Positions 56,925 to 64,000 of a stretch of DNA of 64,000 bases are shown piece by piece; position 1 is the first letter of the stretch; every line of letters begins with the position of its first letter. A model generated the notes under the pieces. That model was not told where the DNA came from. It was given only the letters and a program-made list of their open reading frames with translations, and did no database searches. This DNA is from Aspidapion aeneum (lineage: Eukaryota; Arthropoda; Insecta; Coleoptera; Brentidae). A program made the translations under genes and the position numbers. The stretch spans positions 4,826,112-4,890,111 of the forward strand of contig OY755042.1 of the NCBI GenBank assembly GCA_963576565.1. The letters run 5' to 3'.

Positions 56925-57399
56925 CGAGGGGTGAACAGCTCTCACAATCGGTGTACACATTTCTCACAATCTGTTCACAATCCCTTCCAATCACCCACAA
57001 TCTTACCACAATCTTACCACAATCCTTCACAATCCCTCACAATCTTTACACAATCCCTCACAATCTTAGCAAAAGATTGTGGATTTTCACAATTGGCATA
57101 CACATTGTGGGGTTCGCTGGTCACCCCTCGGTTATTAAGTAGCAGGGCCGATAACTGTAAATTAAGAGGGCAGCCAAGAACATTATAGGCATGATGACCT
57201 TTTTTTTTTTTGTTTTTTTTTTTTGGTCACCAGAATTTTTGATGGGACGGCCCCCCCCTTAAGGTATGCAGGTACTCTACACAGTTGCACAGTCCTCCAC
57301 AATCCCTCACAATCTTGCCACAATCCCTCACAATCTTAGCAAAAGATTGTGGATTTTCACAATCGGTGTACACATTTTGGGTTAGCTGTTCACCCCTCG
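56925..57399. mobile_element. Family E element, copy 3 (CACAATC words)
   Basis: Ends CGAGGGGTGAACAGCT and AGCTGTTCACCCCTCG, perfect 8-bp duplication GAATACCT (56917-56924, 57400-57407). The layout matches copies 1 and 2, with GGTGTACACATTT inside each end and a core GATGACC-T-run-GGTC, but the tandem word is CACAATCCCT/CACAATCTTAC and not ACAGGAC. The reversed word GATTGTG occurs near each right end (about 57078 and 57345). An extra right-end-like copy (GGTCACCCCTCGG) sits inside at about 57119-57132. Confidence 0.85.
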
Positions 57400-57689
57400 G
57401 AATACCTGTATGTACTAGAATAGTACTTTAAAATATCACAGCTCTTTTTTTTTAACAAATAGTATTTACCATTTTTACTGTTTTACTGTTTTATTGACAG
57501 GTTTCCCCATTTAAAAAGGTTACAATTCTTGGTTTGCTTATATACTATAAAATAATTAAGCCTATTATCAGTTGCTAATGACCAGAAACAAATATCCACA
57601 AACATATATTTACTCTATATTGATCAGCCTAATAGGTACCTACTAATTAGTCATATACCTACTCAACAGAAAATTCACAGACCAGGCCA

Positions 57690-59425
57690 CTATCTATGTT
57701 CTCTAATATGTTTTTTGAGTGTATAAATTGAAGTGTTGAAGAAGTCCAATTATAGAAGATTGGCATTTTGCATCATTCTATTAATTGGATTGTTTTGCCC
57801 ATACAAGGTCCTATGGCGTTCTGGTTCAAAAGTGTAATTTTCCCTTAAAGTGCGAGGAGGTACATGAAAACGTAAGGTAGAGAGAAGTTCTGGACAGTCG
57901 ATAAGGCCGTTGATAAGTTTGAAGATTATGACCTGATCAGATGATTTTCGCCTGTGATCTAGTTTTTCCAGGTTCAGAAGAGTGTGAAGTTCACTATAAT
58001 TAATGTTTTCGAATGAAATACTTAGTTTAAACGCAATATAACGTAGAAATTTATTTTGAACTTTTTCAATTTTTGTGATGTAAGTAGAGAAGTATGGTGA
58101 CCAAACTGAAGAATTACTTTCAAGAATGGATCGAACTAAGCTACAGTAAAGAGTTTTTAGGGCATCAATGTTAGTGAAGTCTTTTGTATGTCGTTTAATA
58201 AAGCCAAGCATCTTAAGAGCTTTATTGCATATTTTTGTTACATGTTCTGTAAAAGAAAGGTCAGATGAAAAATATACTCCAAGATCTCTTATTATATTGA
58301 CTTTTTCTATTTCTGTATCAAGAATATAATACCTGTTGGGTTGTGGAGAGGTACTTTTAGTGAACTGGATATACTTACACTTCTGTGCATTTAAAGTCAT
58401 ACTGTTGTCACTGCACCACTGTGCAAACCTACAGAGGTCCATCTGCATTTGAACAGGCACCTCATTCTTGTCAACAACAATGTAAATTTTTAGGTCGTCA
58501 GCGTAACCTTCTACACTAGCAAACTCAAACAATCGACTACATCTTTCATAAACATATTAAAAAGTGTAGGTGCCAGATGTGCACCCTGTGGAACCCCTGT
58601 GACAGCCACAAATGGTTCAGAGAGGTAGCAATTATTGATCTTTACTATAAGTTCATGCTCAGATATGTATGATTTAGTTCAGTTTAAGAGTGATCCTTCT
58701 ATCCCAAAAGACCTCATCTTTTCAGTCAGGATCCCGTGATTTACTCTGTCAAAAGCCTTGGAGAAATCAGTATAGATTACATCAACTGAGTTGCCATTCT
58801 CCAAGGCTCTTGACAGGGCATTCTCATAGTGAAGTAAATTAGTGGTAGTCGATCGCCCCCGCAGGAAGCCATGCTGAGAGTCATCAAAGCTGTTCCTAAG
58901 CATGTCACCAAAGAAATCCGCTACCAACGACTCTAGTATTTTGGGAATTTGTGATATTATCGCTATTGGTCGGTATTGGGCAACATCATCCTTATCTCCA
59001 GAGTTTTTAAAAATAGGGATAATATATGATGTTTTCCAGATTTTAGGAAAGATACCCAACGCAAGAGATTGATTAAATAATAAGTATAGAGGTTTGCTAA
59101 AGGCGTTAGAGCAGTTTTTCAATAGTGAAGGGGGGATACGATCCGGTCCTGAACTCTTGTTTATGTTTAAAAGTTCAAGCTTCCTAATAATTTGTGTCAA
59201 TGAGACAGAGTATGATGATATGTTTCTAGAGTTATATGAGTTATATCTTGTCAATTTTGTTGTTTGTGGATCTTCGTACACTGACGAGAAATGATTGGCA
59301 AAGAGCTGTGCAATTGCTTGGCCTGAGGATGCTGTTCTAACACCCAGCTTCATTAGAGATGGAATGTCCCTATTTTTAGTCTTATCCTGAATGTACCTCC
59401 AAAAGCTCCTGGGATCCATATTTAC
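57690..59425 (-). pseudogene. 5'-truncated LINE (Jockey-like) reverse transcriptase
   Basis: Read on the minus strand from 59419: MDPRSFWRYIQDKTKNRDIP, SSGPDRIPP, YRPIAIISQIPKILE, GFLRGRSTTTNLL and YTDFSKAFDRVNH, ending near 58679. Then, after a stop and frame change, GVPQGAHLAPTLF appears. A further shift leads to 58532-57750 with the catalytic YADD, LNAQKCKYI, IIRDLGVYF, LYCSLVRSILESNSSVWSP and TLYGQNNPINRM. All polymerase boxes are present but split by at least two frame breaks, so it is dead. The endonuclease and ORF1 are missing. It lies in intron 2 of the coiled-coil gene. Confidence 0.82.
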
Positions 59426-59440
59426 ATTTTTGTGTCATGA

Positions 59441-60138
59441 TTAAAACTAACTGAGATTATTATTGTAAAAGTTTTAAGGAAAAGAATGTACAAAATTTTT
59501 ACAAATTTGTACAAAAAGAAAACTAATTAAGTTAATAACTAAAATAAAAAAACTAAATTCTGTCAACATTTATTTATTTATTGTTTGTTTGTCTTGAAGT
59601 TTGGGTAAATTAAGTAAAATTATTCCAGTTTTTGTGCACCATCTGGACACTAAAACAATTTTTTGATCACAATTCTTTTCCATAACAGTAATAATGATTT
59701 CGAAACTTAATTAGGTAAGGAAAAGTTTTTAAAAAATTATTTTTTTAATAAAAAACACACTTTTCAATTTTTATATGAAATGCACAGAAAACCACATACA
59801 CTGGGATATTGGGAGTAAGTAATAATAATAATTTCAATAACATGTTTTAAAATTTTTATTATCAAAAATAGCCTTTTTGACCTGATAAAAATCAGTGCTA
59901 TACTAACCTAGGCAAATAGACTGGAGGTTCAAAAATTTTAATTGGTCCTAAACATTTTCTTAGTTTGTTTTACAAAAAGTCTAGAGATTTGTATATTTTT
60001 TAAATTAATTTTTTTGTTTAAAAACACAAATATTTTTTATTTTCGATTTTCCAATTTCCGAATATAAAGAATTTGATATTTAAAATGTATTATTAAAAAT
60101 CTTCTCGATTGCGTAGAAGGTATTTTTGACTAGTACAG
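59441..60138. other. Intron sequence, no supported feature
   Basis: Strongly AT-rich, no repeats or frames that can be named. Confidence 0.45.
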
Positions 60139-60382
60139 TACAGTTCTGATTATCCGAAATAATGTGGACCAAAGTGATTTCTGATAATCGAAATTTCAAT
60201 TAATCCGATTTTTTTTAGAAAATAGGACTTTAGGATGCGTATATCATTATCTGTATATCATTAGATTGACTTAAAAACATTTGTAACACTCTGTCAGCTA
60301 ACTAAAACAATTCACATTTTAGACCGTCATATTGCCGTGAAACCTTGAGGGGAACCACCTAGCAGTATAGGTGAATCCCAGA

Positions 60383-61688
60383 CAGTGATGCCAACTTGGG
60401 GAATTTTTCCCCAGTTTTGGGGATTTTTTGGTGCAATAGAGAAAAAGGGAATTTTACCTAATATTTGGGGAATTTTTAACTGCTTTGAACTTTCGAACTA
60501 ACTGACTTTTATTTAGTTAACTACGTTTTGTAAAGATCTTACATTTATTTGAATGAATATTTTTGCTACCTATATGAATTTTTGTCTTTTTTTTATTGAT
60601 AATAAACATAAGTGCTAAAATATTGTGTTTTAATTTTGACATCCTAAATTTTGGTGACGTCAAACAACCTACAATCGTGACGTAATTTGGAGGCAGAATA
60701 ATTACATTTTCACTGACAGCTGCTAACAAAAATACGTCACGAAGGTGAGGTGTTTGACGTCACAAAAGTTTAGGGTCGTGGCCCGTCTGCTCACGGTGGA
60801 TAGAATAGACTGGTGTTCGGATCTTATAAATATATCTCGAATTTTCACGTCACTGGTGGTCCAGCTGATTTATGTAAACAAAGGTTAGATATGATATGAA
60901 CAACTCATATTTTTTTAATTTTTTGAAAACTAATGCAATTTTCCTACTATTTTTTAGTATATTCTTATAAAATAATTTTTTTTAGACCTAACAGTCATTA
61001 TTTTTTTTAGCCCGCTTCATTTCTCTTTACACAAAAATTAAAATTCGAAGAAAATATTCTGTTCGTTTCAGCATGTAAAATAATCTGCTGACCTACATCT
61101 TTGTTTACTTCCCAAGTCCTCGGTTCACTTTTGATACTAAACGATCACATTCAGTTTGACTTGTAATTTAAGTTTTCTGTAATAAAAAATAAAGCGTGCT
61201 AAAAAAAATAACGACAATACGTCTAGAAAATTATATTTTATAAGCATGTACAGGGTGTCCCAAATTGGGCACTTTTAGGGGGTTTAAGGTACTTCTAGGG
61301 GAGACAGAGAAAAACTAACCAGGCATTGCGAGGCTCAAATTTCAAGAGAAGACTTATAGTGAAAAGCGCATTTTGAAATATCGTCTCGTCTTTGAGCTAC
61401 TGGGGCTGTGAAAAGTCTGCATTTTGGAGGGGGGTCTATAACTTCGTTATTAGTGGAAATTTTGATTTAGAGTAAATTGCAATTTTATAGACTTTGTCAC
61501 GAGGAATTCACCCGCTGAATTACATTTGTTAAAATTTAATTTAGCGAGTGAATTCTTCGAATATATATGTAAGATCCAAACACCAGTCTATTTTATCCAC
61601 TTAGTCTGCTTAGGTAGTATCTGGGGAATTCTGGGGATTTTTCCACAAAAAAATTGGGAATTTTCGGCGAACCCAGCTGGCAACACTG
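60383..61688. mobile_element. Non-autonomous hAT element with 8-bp target duplication
   Basis: Ends CAGTGATGCCAACTTGG and CCAGCTGGCAACACTG, perfect duplication ATCCCAGA at 60375-60382 and 61689-61696. Inner sequence is itself folded: GAATAGACTGGTGTTCGGATC near 60804 pairs with GATCCAAACACCAGTCTATT near 61573, and it contains GGTCGTGGCCCGTC, the P7 terminal theme. From about 61251 there is a TACAGGGTGTCCC foldback half. No transposase. Confidence 0.88.
61251..61470 (+). repeat. Half of a TACAGGGTGTCCC foldback
   Basis: TACAGGGTGTCCCAAATTGGG, TACTTCTAGGGGAGACAG, AATTTCAAGAGAAGACTTA and GTCTGCATTTTGGAGG follow the same order as the left arm at 21213-21400. The opposite arm was not found. Confidence 0.6.
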
Positions 61689-62130
61689 ATCCCAGATGCG
61701 TTTCGTATAAAGTCGGGATCAAACGACTCGTGTACTTGGCGAATAATTGTTACTTGCGTATACTTGCCATGTCGTGTCGGTAAAAATGGGCCGAATCAAA
61801 GGGCTCACGATTATTCGTACACCTGCCAATACAATACTTGTCTATAGCCGGGATCAAACGACTCTTGAACTTGGCAAATAATTGTTACTTGCGTATTCTT
61901 ACCAAGTACGCAAATAATTGTGTATTTACCAAGTACACGAGTCGTTTGAGCCCGGCATTAAGCCGGTTCATATAATGCAAATTTTTTCAGTTAATCGGGA
62001 TTTTTGTTTTTAAATAATTTGTGTTTCGGATAAACCGGATTTAGGAAAATCGCGATTCGGATAATCGGGATTGTACTCTATTTGTTTTCCGTTTTATTTT
62101 GCAGTTAGCAATTGTTTCATTAATTTTTAG

Positions 62131-62243
62131 CAGTTATTAAGGACCTTGAAAAGCAAATAGAAAATGAGACATGTGAATTTGACAGTGTAAAAAAGGACCT
62201 AGACAACAACGACTTGTATTCGGAAAACCTTAGGATATCCATT
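62131..62243 (+). CDS. Unrecognised coiled-coil protein gene, exon 3
   Basis: Acceptor TAATTTTTAG precedes, donor GTAAGT follows. Two bases complete Ala from exon 2, then VIKDLEKQIENETCEFDSVK and KDLDNNDLYSENLRISI, ending in phase 0. Again highly charged and helical. A second in-frame donor (CAG|GTAGGG, 27 bases on) is possible and would add nine codons. Confidence 0.65.
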
Positions 62244-62402
62244 GTAAGTCATATGAAATATATGTATCAGGTAGGGATCGACCGATACGGTTTTTTGAGG
62301 CCGATACCTATATACGCATGGCCGATACCAATATATCGGCTATAATTATTATAAATATTTTGCTATAAAAATTAGGTAAATTTGACTAATTAAAAATACT
62401 AA

Positions 62403-62527
62403 GGGTCCATCTCACCGACGTTTTTTTCGTTGCTTAGCTTAAAGCGTTTCTTAATATAATCATAATATGACGTAATAAGGAACGCTTAAGGCTAAGTAAC
62501 GAAAAAAAAAGTCGGTGCGATGGGCTA
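62403..62527. mobile_element. 125-bp hairpin MITE, Harbinger-like, copy 2
   Basis: Same length and nearly the same sequence as the copy at 51650-51774, with the 3-bp duplication TAA (62400-62402, 62528-62530). Confidence 0.82.
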
Positions 62528-62530
62528 TAA

Positions 62531-62926
62531 GTACACTTACAAAAAAACATCGTAAAAAGGAGCATGCACACCTTAAATGGGATTTTAAAAAATCCACGAT
62601 TTTGTATTACAGTTTAAGTTTTACAAAAGAATTTAAATTTATTCGTACTTTGGGGGAGCCCCATACCCGCCACTGTATCTCGGAAACCAGTCATAGAATC
62701 GTTTTGATTTGAACTTTTGATCAGGAGATCGAGATCTACAACATACTAAAATTTCATCAAAATCGTGGATTTTTTAAAACCCCATTTAAGGTAAGCTTTT
62801 TTCGTCCTATTAACGCTGCATGAGATATATCTTATTTATTAATTGGAAATTAATTTTCACCACTTACCCAGATAGCTCAAGGATATCTTAAAGACATCTC
62901 GTGTTTACGAAATTATATCCTGATAA
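62531..62926. other. Intron sequence with an inverted word
   Basis: TTAAATGGGATTTTAAAAAATCCACGATTTTG near 62573 is answered in reverse complement near 62763-62793 (AAAATCGTGGATTTTTTAAAACC, CCATTTAAGG), suggesting another small foldback of about 220 bp. No gene. Confidence 0.5.
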
Positions 62927-63626
62927 AAATACTCTGCCAATATATGGGCCCCTAAGCTCACACTAGGTAGTATAGTTATAGTGTATGTGTGAGCTAATAT
63001 AACTAAAGACTGAAATATATTTTATTCAACTCCAGACTAAATTACCTTTCGTTTGATACCACACAAGCCAAGTTTTAAATTAAACTCAAATTTTTGAAAT
63101 CAACTCCCACCCTTTAAAAAAAACAAGAACTAAAATGTATTTTGTTTAGCTCCGGACTCAATTACCTTTTGTTTGATATCACACATGCAATATTTTCACA
63201 TAAACTCTCATTTTTAAAATCTACCCCCAGCCTTTAAAAAAAAAAAACTAGAATGTATTTTGTTTAACTCCAGACTTAATTACTTTTCGTTTGATATCAC
63301 GCATGCCATATTTTCATATAAACTCTAATTTTTGAAATCTACCCCCACCCTTTTACTTGGCTTGTGTTTGGTGGATTTTGTTCATTTTTAAATGGGACCA
63401 TCTCGACCCAAGACCCAGCCTAGGTACCAAATTTCATTAAAATCGGGCAAGCTGTTTATGAGTTATGCGCGTTGGTCGTTACAGACAGACATACAGACAG
63501 ACAGACGGCGCAACAAAAAAGTTTCAAAATCATCTGAAAAGCAAAGATATATAAAATTTTTTGAAATCGGAGCAACTTTTTTTTTTTTCGAAAAAATTGT
63601 ATATTTTATAGTATATGTGTGAGCTA
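62927..63626 (-). mobile_element. Family C repeat, copy 7 (minus orientation)
   Basis: This is the reverse complement of the usual order: it begins AAATACTCTGCCAATATATGG, holds the hairpin CTAAGCTCACACTAGG...GTGTGAGCTAA, three internal units, the CAGA run and TTGAAATCGGAGCAAC, and ends GTGTGAGCTA. Confidence 0.8.
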
Positions 63627-63948
63627 AAAATTTAAATAAAAAAAACATCCAACTGCTAAATATACTTGTACTTACTAGTCGCACTTGGGTACAACATTGA
63701 TAGGTATACCTTTAATGTACGACATGCTTCAACTTTTAGTTTTGATGCCTAAAGCGCACTTACGAAATTATACAGTTTTGTATTTTCATAAATCAGATTA
63801 TTGGGTAATTTTGTACCCAATTGCGACTAGTAGGTACAAGTAGATTTAGCAGTTTTTTCTATTAAAAGTTTTTTTATTTCCAACTTTTAGGTTTAATTCT
63901 AGATTTATTTTTATTTTTTTGTGTTTTGTGTTCGCTTGTGGTTTTCAG

Positions 63949-64000
63949 AATCATAAGGGCCTTAGCTGGAGTAAAGGTTAAGACAAAGCGAATCGATTTG
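63949..64000 (+). CDS. Possible next exon of the coiled-coil gene, cut by window edge
   Basis: TGTGGTTTTCAG gives a good acceptor. Joined in phase 0 to exon 3 it would add NHKGLSWSKG and stop at 63979, giving a protein of about 100 residues. In the next frame it stays open to the window end (IIRALAGVKVKTKRIDL), which would fit better if a small unseen exon or another donor shifts the phase. Both are left open. Confidence 0.3.

Larger units (their letters stand above)
60141..62073. mobile_element. Pogo-like element at a TA target, split by a hAT element
   Basis: CAGTTCTGATTATCCGAA at the left and TTCGGATAATCGGGATTG at the right are inverted ends of pogo/Tigger type. TA flanks both (60139-60140, 62074-62075). 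Removing the hAT insertion leaves about 620 bp without coding capacity. Confidence 0.7.

Noticed and set aside
59094..59294. 66-codon plus-strand frame
   Set aside because: Antisense to the LINE reverse transcriptase.

Overview
The window looks like animal nuclear DNA, very probably insect and possibly beetle. It is AT-rich, its genes are split by introns, it carries a BEL/Pao retrotransposon of arthropod type, several non-LTR retrotransposon remnants, many non-autonomous DNA transposons, and a sugar transporter of the insect trehalose-transporter type. The order-level guess is weak. No bacterial, organellar or RNA genes were recognised.

Three host genes can be pieced together by matching splice sites and phase. 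(1) A Nup107-like nucleoporin gene on the minus strand: exon 1 at 34313-34485, a second exon at 22550-22696, a third at 11925-12044; the rest must lie beyond the left edge. Its introns of about 11.6 and 10.5 kb are packed with repeats. (2) A complete facilitated sugar (trehalose-type) transporter of about 479 residues on the minus strand, coding exons 46413-46505, 44321-44453, 42702-42875 and 37007-38046. (3) An unrecognised small coiled-coil protein gene on the plus strand, exons 56196-56217, 56506-56640 and 62131-62243, with a possible further exon at the right edge.

Region by region. 1-11196: long inverted repeat, intact BEL/Pao element (1088-8245, identical-looking 483-bp LTRs, one 1808-residue open frame) inside one copy of a 1.1-kb tandem duplication whose second copy is the empty site, then two copies of a hairpin-ended repeat ('family C'). 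11925-22550: Nup107-like exon 3, a foldback element with a hAT element in one arm, RTE-like and other LINE pieces, further family C copies, a solo LTR of the BEL family, nested foldbacks. 22550-34485: exon 2, a second RTE-like copy inserted in a degraded LINE, then a 7.1-kb block (26147-33223) in which a 169-bp satellite with a 2182-bp higher-order repeat is bracketed by two copies of an unusual short element ('family E'), with a perfect 8-bp target duplication outside. 34486-46505: spacer and the transporter gene with foldback and 7-bp-TSD elements in its introns. 46506-56195: repeat-rich spacer. 56196-64000: coiled-coil gene, whose second intron holds a third family E copy, a LINE remnant and a pogo-like element containing a hAT element.

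The most novel-looking item is family E: about 410-475 bp, CGAGGGGTGA termini, 8-bp target duplications, a shared core, but subterminal tandem words that differ completely between copies while keeping the same layout. The genes show no functional link; the common theme is repeated nesting of mobile DNA in introns and spacers. All calls come from reading the sequence by eye; no database comparison was made.
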